NCBI RefSeq assembly: GCF_014207095.1
Contig: NZ_JACHBG010000018.1
Span: 1 to 64,000 of the forward strand
Direction of reading: 5' to 3'
Length of the DNA stretch: 64,000 nucleotides
From: Martinezella lusitana
GTDB lineage: Bacteria > Pseudomonadota > Alphaproteobacteria > Rhizobiales > Rhizobiaceae
Shown: in pieces, positions 36,292 through 44,608 of the stretch
Layout of the letters: each line of letters opens with the position of its first letter
Position numbering within the stretch: the stretch's first letter is position 1
Program-made: the position numbers and the translations under genes
The notes under the pieces: generated by a model
What the model saw: the letters and a program-made list of their open reading frames with translations, nothing else
What the model was told of the DNA's origin: nothing
The model's database searches: none

Positions 36292-37458
36292 ATGTCGATA
36301 CTGAATAGCCTCAGCCCGCGCGCGCTCGCAGCCCCCGAAAGCGGCATCGTCGAAGTGGTGAATTATGCCCGCGGCCGTGATGGCCTGCTGCCGCTCTGGG
36401 TCGGCGAGGGCGATCTGCCGACGCCCGATTTCATCAATCGCGCTGCCATGGCGTCGCTCAATGCCGGCGAAACCTTCTACACCTGGCAGCGGGGCATTCC
36501 GGAACTGCGTCAAGCGCTGGCGGATTATTACGGCCGGCACTTCGGCACTTCGCTGCCGATGGAGAATTTCTATGTCGTTGGCTCCGGCATGCAGGCGATT
36601 CAGCTTTCCGTCCAGGCGATTACCTCGCCCGGCGATGAGATGGTCTATCTGACGCCGGCCTGGCCGAACATTGCCGCGGCTCTCGAAATTGCCGGCGCGC
36701 GCTCGGTCGGTGTGCCGCTGCAATTCGAGAACGGCAAATGGATTGTTGATCTTGGACGCCTCGAGGCGGCGATCACCCCGAAGACCAAGGGTCTGTTCAT
36801 CAATACCCCATCCAACCCCACCGGCTGGACGGCGACCCATCAGGATCTCCGGGATATCCTGGCACTGGCGCGCAAATACGGCCTCTGGATCATGGCCGAC
36901 GAGATCTATGCGCTCTACTATTATGCCGGCGGCCGGGCGCCGAGCTTCCTGGACGTCAAGGAAGCCGACGACAAGATCCTCTTCGTCAACTCCTTCTCGA
37001 AGAACTGGTCGATGACCGGCTGGCGCGTCGGCTGGATCGTCGCTCCCGCAGAGCTCGGGCAGGTGCTCGAGAATCTCGTGCAATATTCGACATCGGGCGT
37101 CGCACAGTTCATGCAGCGGGGCGCAGTCGCCGCACTAAACGAAGGCGATGATTTCGTTCGCTCCAACATCGCCAAGGCGACCCGCTCACGCGACATTCTC
37201 TGCGAGGCGCTGATTGCGACCAATCGCGTGCATACGTTGAAGCCGGATGGTGCTCTTTACTCCTTCCTGAAGATCGACGGCGTCACCGACAGCCGCAAGG
37301 CCGCGCTCGACATCGTCGACAAGACCGGCGTCGGCCTGGCGCCGGGAACGGCATTCGGGCAGGGCGGCGAGCTCTTCATGCGCGCCTGCTTTCTGCGCGA
37401 TCCGGCAAAGATTGCCGACGCGGCCGAGCGCTTGAGCCGCTATATTCAGGGGTTGTAA
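36292..37458 (+). CDS. Class I/II pyridoxal-phosphate aminotransferase
   Basis: A 388-residue fold type I enzyme. The PLP-binding lysine is Lys237 (NSFSKNWSMTGWRVGW). Other family motifs are NTPSNPTGW and ADEIYALYYY, and the C-terminal substrate arginine lies in FMRACFLRD. It transfers amino groups between an amino acid and a keto acid; which one cannot be told. The ATG at 36292 follows GGAG. The frame extends 15 residues upstream without a good start. No operon partners. Confidence 0.92.
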   Translation: MSILNSLSPRALAAPESGIVEVVNYARGRDGLLPLWVGEGDLPTPDFINRAAMASLNAGETFYTWQRGIPELRQALADYYGRHFGTSLPMENFYVVGSGMQAIQLSVQAITSPGDEMVYLTPAWPNIAAALEIAGARSVGVPLQFENGKWIVDLGRLEAAITPKTKGLFINTPSNPTGWTATHQDLRDILALARKYGLWIMADEIYALYYYAGGRAPSFLDVKEADDKILFVNSFSKNWSMTGWRVGWIVAPAELGQVLENLVQYSTSGVAQFMQRGAVAALNEGDDFVRSNIAKATRSRDILCEALIATNRVHTLKPDGALYSFLKIDGVTDSRKAALDIVDKTGVGLAPGTAFGQGGELFMRACFLRDPAKIADAAERLSRYIQGL

Positions 37459-37507
37459 GAACGTCCGCTACTGCGGTTCGCAACGTTTGGCTTCGCGCTC
37501 TGTATAC

Positions 37508-37537
37508 CCCCTCTGTCCTGAAGAAAGGACGGAGGGG
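37508..37537. repeat. Hairpin downstream of aminotransferase gene
   Basis: CCCCTCTGTCCT (37508-37519) inverts to AGGACGGAGGGG (37526-37537) with one mismatch and a 6-base loop. It lacks a T run, so it is either a weak terminator or an mRNA-stabilising hairpin. Confidence 0.5.
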
Positions 37538-37706
37538 CGCATTCTCCGCAAGGTGCCATAGCGCCAATCCATAAAATGCAATCGATCCGGGAAAGGCTGT
37601 CCTAACCATTCCCGCAATCTTCCCCCTTCCGCCGTCTGCTTTTAATCAAATTGGCAAGGGACGACGCGCCATATATCGCCAACAAGACTTGGCGGGGACG
37701 CGAAGA

Positions 37707-38741
37707 ATGACGGTGTTGGTGACTGGCGGGGCCGGCTATATCGGCAGCCATATGGTCTGGAAATTGCTGGATGCGGGCGAGGACGTCGTGGTCATCGATC
37801 GCCTCTCTACCGGCTTCCGTTGGGCTGTCCCTCCTGCCGCCCGTTTCTATCTCGGCGATATCGCCGACGAAGCGCTGCTGCAGACGATCTTCGCCGAAAA
37901 CAGCATCGACGCCATCATCCATTTCGCCGGTTCGGCCGTCGTCCCGACTTCGATCGAAGACCCGCTTTCCTATTACGAAAACAATACCGGCAAGACCCGC
38001 ATCTTGATGAGTGCTGCGGTCCGTGCCGGAATTCGCCATTTCGTCTTTTCTTCCACCGCCGCCGTCTATGGAGCGCAGCCGGCCGACATGCCGGTCAGCG
38101 AAACCGCATTGCCGCGGCCGGAATCCCCTTATGGCCAATCCAAGCTGATGTCGGAGCTGATGTTGCGCGATGCCGCTGCGGCCTACGATTTCAGCTATGT
38201 GGCGCTGCGCTATTTCAACGTCGCCGGTGCCGACCCGGAAGGGCGGGCGGGACAATCGAGCCAAAGTGCCACCCATCTCGTCAAGGTTGCCTGCGAGGCG
38301 GCTCTCGGCTGCCGCCACCAGGTGAATATCTACGGCACGGACTATCCGACGCATGATGGAACCGGCGTTCGCGACTATATTCACGTCAGCGATCTTGCCG
38401 AGGCGCATCTCCTGGCATTGCGGCATCTGCGCGGCGGCGGTCGGTCGCTGGTTGCCAATTGCGGCTATGGCACGGGTTACTCCGTACTTGATGTGCTCAA
38501 CATGGTCATGCGCGTGCATGGCCGCGCTTTCCGTATTCATATAGCGCCGCGCCGACCCGGCGATGCCGCCAGCGTCATTGCCGATGCAACGCTTGCGCAG
38601 CGTGAGCTGGGCTGGACGCCGAAATACAATAGTCTCGAAACGATCGTGCGCTCGTCGCTGGATTGGGAAATCAGGCTGGCGAAGCGCGCCGGCCTCGACG
38701 CCGATGAGCCGCAGCTGATCCTTGCCGCCCAGAGCGCCTGA
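37707..38741 (+). CDS. galE: UDP-glucose 4-epimerase
   Basis: A 344-residue extended short-chain dehydrogenase interconverting UDP-glucose and UDP-galactose, a precursor for exopolysaccharide and LPS. The NAD motif is TGGAGYIGSH at the N-terminus. The active-site set is Ser116/Thr117 in VFSSTAAVYG and Tyr142-x3-Lys146 in PYGQSK. Later segments RYFNVAGADPEGRAGQ and GVRDYIHVSDLAEAH are GalE-specific. The ATG at 37707 gives the standard start. Specificity between GalE and related epimerases is inferred from these motifs. Confidence 0.92.
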   Translation: MTVLVTGGAGYIGSHMVWKLLDAGEDVVVIDRLSTGFRWAVPPAARFYLGDIADEALLQTIFAENSIDAIIHFAGSAVVPTSIEDPLSYYENNTGKTRILMSAAVRAGIRHFVFSSTAAVYGAQPADMPVSETALPRPESPYGQSKLMSELMLRDAAAAYDFSYVALRYFNVAGADPEGRAGQSSQSATHLVKVACEAALGCRHQVNIYGTDYPTHDGTGVRDYIHVSDLAEAHLLALRHLRGGGRSLVANCGYGTGYSVLDVLNMVMRVHGRAFRIHIAPRRPGDAASVIADATLAQRELGWTPKYNSLETIVRSSLDWEIRLAKRAGLDADEPQLILAAQSA

Positions 38742-38759
38742 CGCCGGCAGTCGCTGCCA

Positions 38760-39686
38760 TCAGCCTTCGGCGTTTCTCCAAGGGCCGAGAAATGCCGGCG
38801 CATTCCGGCGTACGGCTTCCGTCAGGAAATCGATGACGGTGCGCACCCGCGGCGACTGGCGCAGATCGCGGTGGCATGTGATCCAGTAATGACGCCTCAG
38901 ATCGACCTCCTGCGGCAGCACGACCTGAAGATCCGGGTGCTTGCCTGCGATGAAGAACGGCAGCACGCATAGCCCAAGGCCGCTCTTGGTTGCCGTCAGC
39001 TGCGCAAAGATACTCGAACTCTGGAATTGCGGCCTGATGCGTGGGTGGACATCGTCGAGATAGTCCAGCCCCGGCGCGAAGATCATATCCTCGATATAGC
39101 CGATGAAGGCAAAATTGGTCAGATCATCACGGCTTGCGACAGCCGGATGGCGGGCGAGATAGTCCCGGGATCCGTAGACCTGAAGATGGTAGTCAGTCAA
39201 CTTCTCGGTGAAGTAGGGGCCAGCCTTCGGCGGGTCGAGGACCACGACGATATCGGCCTCCTTGCGCGAGAGCGACATGATCTGCTGAATGGTAATGAGC
39301 TCGAGCGAGATATTCGGATGGCGCGCGGTGAATTCCGGCAGCACGCCCGTGAAGAAGAAGTTGGAAAAGCCTTCCGGCGCGCTGATGCGAACCACGCCGC
39401 GCTGCGTTGCCGACCCGGCCGAAAGATCTGCCTGCAGGCGCTCGGTTTCCTGCTCCATCCGCTCGGCTGTGTCGATGAAACGCTGACCCATGGCTGTCAG
39501 CATGTAGCCGCGCGGGTTGCGCTCGAAGAGTTTGACTTTCAAGGAGAATTCCAGCCGGTCGATGCGGCGGGAAACCGTGGCGTGACTGGTGCGCAACTGC
39601 CGGGCGGCGGTCGATAGCTGCCCTGTCCGCGCCACCGCGAGGAAGAATTGCAGATCGTCCCAGGTGAAATGCGGTGTGTGCTTCAT
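38760..39686 (-). CDS. LysR-family transcriptional regulator
   Basis: A 308-residue LysR regulator with helix-turn-helix FFLAVARTGQLSTAARQLRTSHATVSRRIDRLE and effector domain from about 95. It belongs to the group closest to GcvA/LrhA-like broad members judging from VRISAPEGFSNFF. The gene is divergent from the ABC importer genes starting at 39860, and a TGTTCA-N4-TGAACA palindrome sits just upstream of its start, so it likely controls itself and that importer. Confidence 0.92.
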   Translation of the reverse strand: MKHTPHFTWDDLQFFLAVARTGQLSTAARQLRTSHATVSRRIDRLEFSLKVKLFERNPRGYMLTAMGQRFIDTAERMEQETERLQADLSAGSATQRGVVRISAPEGFSNFFFTGVLPEFTARHPNISLELITIQQIMSLSRKEADIVVVLDPPKAGPYFTEKLTDYHLQVYGSRDYLARHPAVASRDDLTNFAFIGYIEDMIFAPGLDYLDDVHPRIRPQFQSSSIFAQLTATKSGLGLCVLPFFIAGKHPDLQVVLPQEVDLRRHYWITCHRDLRQSPRVRTVIDFLTEAVRRNAPAFLGPWRNAEG

Positions 39687-39698
39687 CCCTTCCCCTTC

Positions 39699-39825
39699 TG
39701 TTCAAAAATGAACAGACATTGTTTGGAATTAATTTCAATCGCGACTTGCGTCAACGTGTGAATTCCGTGATCTTGCCTTAAGAGGAAAGTCGTTTTTAGA
39801 AATTCGACCCGTCAAATTTGAACAG
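39699..39825. promoter_or_regulatory. Candidate LysR operator upstream of ABC importer
   Basis: TGTTCA (39699-39704) and TGAACA (39709-39714) form a perfect palindrome 13 bases before the LysR start codon. The half-site TGAACAG recurs at 39819-39825, about 35 bases before the binding-protein gene. A primary site and a second activation half-site fit LysR control of a divergent target. Confidence 0.6.
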
Positions 39826-39859
39826 ATTCGTTTTTGCCAAATCTCTGGGAGGAGAGGAT

Positions 39860-41068
39860 ATGCGAAAGAGTCTTATTGCATCCCTGGCATTTCTGCTTGC
39901 AACGAGTACCGCGGCTTTTGCCGCCGGCCCGGCCAATGGTTTCGTCAAGATCGGCATCTTGAACGACCAGTCCGGGGTCTATGCCGACTTCGGCGGCAAA
40001 TCGTCCGTGGAAGCCGCGAAAATGGCTGCCGAGGATTTCGGCGGCAAGGTTCTCGGCGTGCCGATCGAGATCATCAATGCCGACCATCAGAACAAGCCCG
40101 ACATCGCTTCCAATATCGCCCGTCAATGGTACGACCAGGACAAGGTCGATGCGATCATGGAGTTGACGACCTCTTCCGTGGCTCTTGCCGTGCAGGCTGT
40201 TGCCAAGGAAAAGAAGAAGATCGACATCGTCACCGGCGCCGCGACGTCGGATCTTACCGGCAAGCAATGTTCGCCCTACGGTTTCCACTGGGCTTATGAC
40301 ACGCATGCGCTCGCCGTCGGCACTGGCGGTGCACTCGTCAAGCAAGGTGGCGACACCTGGTTCTTCCTGACCGCGGATTATGCATTCGGCTATTCGCTGG
40401 AGCAGCAGACGAGTGATTTCGTCAAGGCGAACGGCGGTAAGATCTTAGGCTCTGTTCGTCATCCGCTGTCGTCGAATGACTTCTCGTCCTTCCTGCTGCA
40501 GGCGCAGTCGTCGGGTGCCAAGGTCATCGGCCTTGCCAATGCCGGTCTCGATACCGCGAATGCCATCAAGCAGGCTTCTGAATTCGGCATCAGCCAGAGT
40601 GGCCAGCATCTGGCGGCGCTGCTCTTCACGCTCGCCGAAGTTCATGGTCTCGGCCTGAAGGCGGCACAAGGCCTGACCCTGACGGAAGGCTACTACTGGA
40701 ATCTTGACGACAAGAGCCGCGAGTTCGGCAAGCGCTTCTTTGCCCGCACCGGCAAGATGCCGAACATGGTGCATGCCGGTACCTATTCCGCCGTGATGCA
40801 GTATCTGAAGGCGGTCCAGAAGGCCGGTACGGACGATACCGATGCCGTCGCCAAGGAGCTGCATGAAATGCCGGTTGACGACTTCTTCGGTCGCGGCGGC
40901 ACGGTTGGCGCGAATGGCCGTATGATCCACGACATGTATCTGCTTCAGGTCAAGAAGCCGGAAGAGAGCAAGGAGCCGTGGGACTATTTCAACGTGCTGG
41001 CGACGATCCCAGGCAAGGAAGCCTACATCGATCCAGCCAAGAGTGGCTGCGACCTCGTCAAGCAATAG
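39860..41068 (+). CDS. Branched-chain amino-acid-type ABC transporter substrate-binding protein
   Basis: A 402-residue periplasmic receptor of the Peripla_BP_6 (LivJ/LivK-like) family. The signal peptide is MRKSLIASLAFLLATSTAAFAA. The mature part has VKIGILNDQSGVYADFGG and a C-terminal pair of cysteines spanning the protein. The ATG at 39860 follows GGGAGGAGAGG. It heads the importer operon. The ligand cannot be read: members bind branched-chain amino acids, amides, aromatic acids and other compounds. Confidence 0.93.
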   Translation: MRKSLIASLAFLLATSTAAFAAGPANGFVKIGILNDQSGVYADFGGKSSVEAAKMAAEDFGGKVLGVPIEIINADHQNKPDIASNIARQWYDQDKVDAIMELTTSSVALAVQAVAKEKKKIDIVTGAATSDLTGKQCSPYGFHWAYDTHALAVGTGGALVKQGGDTWFFLTADYAFGYSLEQQTSDFVKANGGKILGSVRHPLSSNDFSSFLLQAQSSGAKVIGLANAGLDTANAIKQASEFGISQSGQHLAALLFTLAEVHGLGLKAAQGLTLTEGYYWNLDDKSREFGKRFFARTGKMPNMVHAGTYSAVMQYLKAVQKAGTDDTDAVAKELHEMPVDDFFGRGGTVGANGRMIHDMYLLQVKKPEESKEPWDYFNVLATIPGKEAYIDPAKSGCDLVKQ

Positions 41069-41083
41069 GGCTCGGACCAGCCT

Positions 41084-41866
41084 ATGGCGATGTCAGCGAC
41101 ACATCTGCATGAAGAGCCCCGGGTGGTACTGTCCGCCCGGGGACTACGACGGGATTTCGGCGGCTTCACTGCCGTCAAGAATGTCGATCTCGACGTTCAC
41201 CACGCCCGCGTCCATGCGCTGATCGGCCCGAACGGCGCCGGCAAGACGACGGTGTTCAATCTGCTCACCAAGTTTCTGCAGCCGACGCATGGCACGATCA
41301 CGCTGCTCGATACGGATATTACACGCACAAGGCCGGACAAGGTTGCGCGCATGGGCCTCGTGCGTTCCTTCCAGATTTCGGCCGTCTTTCCGCATCTTAC
41401 GGTGCTGGACAATGTCCGCGTCGCCCTGCAGCGACCGAACAATCTCGCCCATCAGTTCTGGCGGCCGCTGTCGTCGCTGGACAGTCTCAATGCGCGCGCC
41501 GAACAGCTCATTGCCTCTGTCGGCCTCTCAAAGGAGCGCAATGCCGTTGCGGCCGATCTTTCCTACGGCCGCAAGCGCGTGCTGGAGATCGCAACCACGC
41601 TCGCGCTCGATCCGAAGGTGCTGCTGCTCGACGAACCGATGGCCGGCATGGGGCTGGAGGACGTAAACACGGTCTCCGCGATCATCCGCGATGTTGCGCG
41701 CGATAGGGCTGTGCTCATGGTGGAGCACAATCTCTCGGTCGTTGCCGATATCTGCCACCATGTCACGGTGCTGCAGCGCGGTGAAATCCTGGCCCAGGGC
41801 GACTATGCGACGGTGAGCCGCGATCCGCGCGTCCGCGAAGCCTATATGGGCACGGAGGAGGCTTGA
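41084..41866 (+). CDS. ABC transporter ATP-binding protein, LivG type
   Basis: A 260-residue ATPase energising the importer. Walker A is GPNGAGKTT and Walker B is KVLLLDEPMAGMG, with the H-loop VLMVEHNLSVV. The signature region is LSYGRKRVLEIA, as usual for the LivG side. It starts 15 bases after the binding-protein gene and ends 2 bases before the partner ATPase. Confidence 0.95.
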   Translation: MAMSATHLHEEPRVVLSARGLRRDFGGFTAVKNVDLDVHHARVHALIGPNGAGKTTVFNLLTKFLQPTHGTITLLDTDITRTRPDKVARMGLVRSFQISAVFPHLTVLDNVRVALQRPNNLAHQFWRPLSSLDSLNARAEQLIASVGLSKERNAVAADLSYGRKRVLEIATTLALDPKVLLLDEPMAGMGLEDVNTVSAIIRDVARDRAVLMVEHNLSVVADICHHVTVLQRGEILAQGDYATVSRDPRVREAYMGTEEA

Positions 41867-41868
41867 CG

Positions 41869-42570
41869 ATGGCGCCGCTTCTGGAAGTTCAGGGCCTCAA
41901 TGCCTGGTATGGCGAAAGCCATATCCTGCACGGCGTCGACATGCGCGTAGGCGAAGGGGAAACCATCACCATCCTCGGCCGCAACGGCGTCGGCAAGACG
42001 ACGACATTGCGCACGATCGTCGGCATCGTCCGCGCCCGCAAGGGCAGGATCGCCTTTGCCGGCAAGGACATGATGCAGGTGCCTCTGCACAAGACGGCGC
42101 ATCAGGGCATCGGCTTCGTGCCGGAGGAGCGCGGCATATTCTCGACGCTCAGCGTCTATGAAAATCTCATGCTGCCGCCGGTCGTCGCCGCTGGCGGCAT
42201 GACGCTCGACGAGATCTTCGAACTGTTTCCCAATCTGCATGAGCGGCGCAACAGCGTCGGCACGAGGCTCTCGGGCGGCGAGCAGCAGATGCTCGCCATG
42301 GCACGCATCCTGCGCACCGGCGTTCGCATGCTGCTGCTCGACGAGCCCACTGAGGGCCTTGCTCCCGTCATCGTCCAGCGTATCGGCGAAGTCCTGCAGA
42401 AGCTGAAAAGCCGCGGCATGACGATATTGCTCGTCGAGCAGAATTTCCGCTTCGCCAGCCGCATCGCCGATCGCTTCTATCTGATGGATCACGGCCAGAT
42501 GGTTTCGGAATTTCCAGTCGGCGAATTGTCCGAACGGATGGATATGCTGCACAAGGTTCTGGGGGTCTGA
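41869..42570 (+). CDS. ABC transporter ATP-binding protein, LivF type
   Basis: A 233-residue ATPase, the second nucleotide-binding subunit. Walker A is GRNGVGKTT, the signature is LSGGEQQMLAMARIL, and Walker B is MLLLDEPTEGLAP. The ATG at 41869 follows GGAGGAGG. An in-frame TTG at 41863 overlaps the previous stop and is less likely. It runs directly into the first permease gene with a 3-base gap. Confidence 0.95.
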   Translation: MAPLLEVQGLNAWYGESHILHGVDMRVGEGETITILGRNGVGKTTTLRTIVGIVRARKGRIAFAGKDMMQVPLHKTAHQGIGFVPEERGIFSTLSVYENLMLPPVVAAGGMTLDEIFELFPNLHERRNSVGTRLSGGEQQMLAMARILRTGVRMLLLDEPTEGLAPVIVQRIGEVLQKLKSRGMTILLVEQNFRFASRIADRFYLMDHGQMVSEFPVGELSERMDMLHKVLGV

Positions 42571-42573
42571 GCC

Positions 42574-43461
42574 ATGACGATGATATTCGGCATCCCCGCC
42601 CAGGCTCTTCTCGGTCAATTGCTGATCGGGCTGATCAACGGCTCCTTCTATGCGCTCCTGAGCCTCGGTCTCGCGATCATCTTCGGCATGCTGCGGGTGA
42701 TCAATTTCGCCCATGGCGCGCTCTACATGCTCGGGGCTTTCACGGCCTATCTGCTGCTCGCCTATGCCGGCATCGGCTATTGGCCCGCTCTGGTTCTGGC
42801 GCCGCTCATCGTCGGCCTGTTCGGGGCGGTGGTCGAGCGGCTCTGCCTGCGCCAGCTCTACAAGATCGATCCGCTCTACGGATTGCTTTTCACCTTCGGC
42901 ATGGCGCTGACCATAGAGGGAACCTTCCGCTATCTCTATGGCTCTTCCGGCCAGCCCTATGCCGTTCCGACGGAACTGGCGGGCGCGAAAAATATCGGCT
43001 TCATGTTCCTGCCCGTCTATCGTGGCTGGGTGGTCATTGCCTCGCTGATCGTCTGCATCGGCACCTGGCTTCTGATCGAGAAGACGAAACTCGGCGCCTA
43101 TCTGCGTGCCGCGACCGAGAATTCCGTGCTCGTGCAGGTTTTCGGCGTCAACGTGCCGGTGCTGTTGACGCTGACCTACGGCTTCGGCGTCGCGCTTGCC
43201 GCCTTTGCCGGCGTGCTGGCCGCGCCGATCTACCAGGTCTCGCCGCTGATGGGATCGAACATGATCATCATCGTCTTTGCGGTCGTGGTCGTCGGCGGCA
43301 TGGGCTCGATCATGGGCGCGATCGTGACGGGCTATATGCTCGGAATTGCCGAAGGCCTGACCAAGGTTTTCTATCCGGAAGCCTCCAACATCGTCATCTT
43401 CGTCATTATGGCGATTGTGCTGCTAATCAGGCCGGCAGGCCTCTTCGGTCGGGATGCGTGA
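42574..43461 (+). CDS. ABC transporter permease, LivH type
   Basis: A 295-residue inner-membrane permease with about eight helices. The opening GLINGSFYALLSLGLAIIFGMLRVINFAHGALYMLGAF is characteristic of LivH proteins. The typical late motif VVVVGGMGSIMGAIVTGYMLG is present. It pairs with the LivM-type protein to form the channel. Its stop overlaps the start region of the next gene. Confidence 0.95.
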   Translation: MTMIFGIPAQALLGQLLIGLINGSFYALLSLGLAIIFGMLRVINFAHGALYMLGAFTAYLLLAYAGIGYWPALVLAPLIVGLFGAVVERLCLRQLYKIDPLYGLLFTFGMALTIEGTFRYLYGSSGQPYAVPTELAGAKNIGFMFLPVYRGWVVIASLIVCIGTWLLIEKTKLGAYLRAATENSVLVQVFGVNVPVLLTLTYGFGVALAAFAGVLAAPIYQVSPLMGSNMIIIVFAVVVVGGMGSIMGAIVTGYMLGIAEGLTKVFYPEASNIVIFVIMAIVLLIRPAGLFGRDA

Positions 43462-43462
43462 C

Positions 43463-44446
43463 ATGGCTGGATTGATCACAACAAAACCGAAGGCGCAGCC
43501 GGCCCTCTCCGTGCAGAAGCTGTTGCTGGTGATCGGCCTCGTCGGGCTGATATGGGCCCCCTTCTTCGTCTACCCGATCTTCGTCATGAAGGTGCTCTGC
43601 TTCGCGCTTTTCGCCTGCGCCTTCAATCTGTTGCTCGGCTATGCCGGCCTGCTGTCCTTCGGCCATGCGACCTTTTTCGGTGGTGCTGCCTATTTCACCG
43701 CATACACGGTGAAGGAATGGGGCGTTCCGCCCGAGCTTGGCATCCTGATCGGCGTTGCCGGCGCATCGCTGCTCGGCCTGGTCATGGGCTTCGTCGCCAT
43801 CCGCCGTCAGGGCATCTATTTCGCCATGATCACGCTGGCGCTCTCCTACATGTTCTATTTCTTCTGCCTGCAGGCGAAGTTCACCCAGGGTGAGGACGGC
43901 ATCCAGTCGGTGCCGCGGGGCTACCTGTTCGGAGTTGTCGATCTCAATAACTCCCTCAATATGTATTATTTTGTTCTCGCCGTGTTTTTGATCGGCGTCC
44001 TCATCACCTGGCGCTTCATCAACTCGCCCTTCGGGATGATCTTGAAATCGATCCGTGAGAACGAGCAGCGGGCGATCTCTCTTGGCTATTCCGTCGCGCA
44101 CTACAAGCTCGGCGCCTTCGTCATGTCGGCGGCGCTGGCGGGGTTGGCAGGCTCGGTCAAGGCACTGGTCTTCCAGTTCGCGACGCTCACCGATGTCGCC
44201 TGGCAGATGTCCGGCGAAGTCATCCTTATGACCCTGCTCGGCGGCATCGGCACGTTGATCGGCCCGATTTTCGGGGCGGGATTGGTGGCAACGCTGGAAA
44301 ACTATCTCGCCACTTCGGAATTTCCCGTCACCATCATCACCGGTATCGTCTTCATGGTTTGCGTGCTGCTCTTCCGCCGCGGCATCGTCGGCGAATTCTA
44401 TGCCTCGCGGCTGGGACGGAAACTGGGTTTCGAATATCGGCGCTAG
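43463..44446 (+). CDS. ABC transporter permease, LivM type
   Basis: A roughly 327-residue inner-membrane permease. It shows the LivM pattern NLLLGYAGLLSFGHATFFGGAAYF and GGIGTLIGPIFGAG. An ATG at 43454 also fits and would overlap the previous gene. The one at 43463 (MAGLITTK) has GGGA at good spacing. The order binding protein, two ATPases, two permeases differs from the common permease-first order but is seen in other operons of this family. Confidence 0.93.
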   Translation: MAGLITTKPKAQPALSVQKLLLVIGLVGLIWAPFFVYPIFVMKVLCFALFACAFNLLLGYAGLLSFGHATFFGGAAYFTAYTVKEWGVPPELGILIGVAGASLLGLVMGFVAIRRQGIYFAMITLALSYMFYFFCLQAKFTQGEDGIQSVPRGYLFGVVDLNNSLNMYYFVLAVFLIGVLITWRFINSPFGMILKSIRENEQRAISLGYSVAHYKLGAFVMSAALAGLAGSVKALVFQFATLTDVAWQMSGEVILMTLLGGIGTLIGPIFGAGLVATLENYLATSEFPVTIITGIVFMVCVLLFRRGIVGEFYASRLGRKLGFEYRR

Positions 44447-44458
44447 CGATTTGATTTT

Positions 44459-44590
44459 CCTTCTCCCCGCAGGCGGGGAGAAGGTGCCCGAAGGGCGGAT
44501 AAGGGCCCCGCACGGGCTTCCAGTAAATATGGAGTTTGCCGGACCTTCCTGCCCCTCACCCTAACCCTCTACCCGCACGCGGGGCGAGAG
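44459..44590. repeat. Palindromic mosaic repeat (RIME-like) after importer operon
   Basis: A perfect 12-base palindrome CCTTCTCCCCGC-AG-GCGGGGAGAAGG spans 44459-44484, followed by GGTGCCCGAAGGGC and by CCTCACCCTAACCCTCT with GCGGGGCGAGAGG. This block type is typical of rhizobial intergenic mosaic elements. A related block lies at 48324-48470. Confidence 0.75.
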
Positions 44591-44608
44591 GACGATAGAG
44601 TTTTTGGA

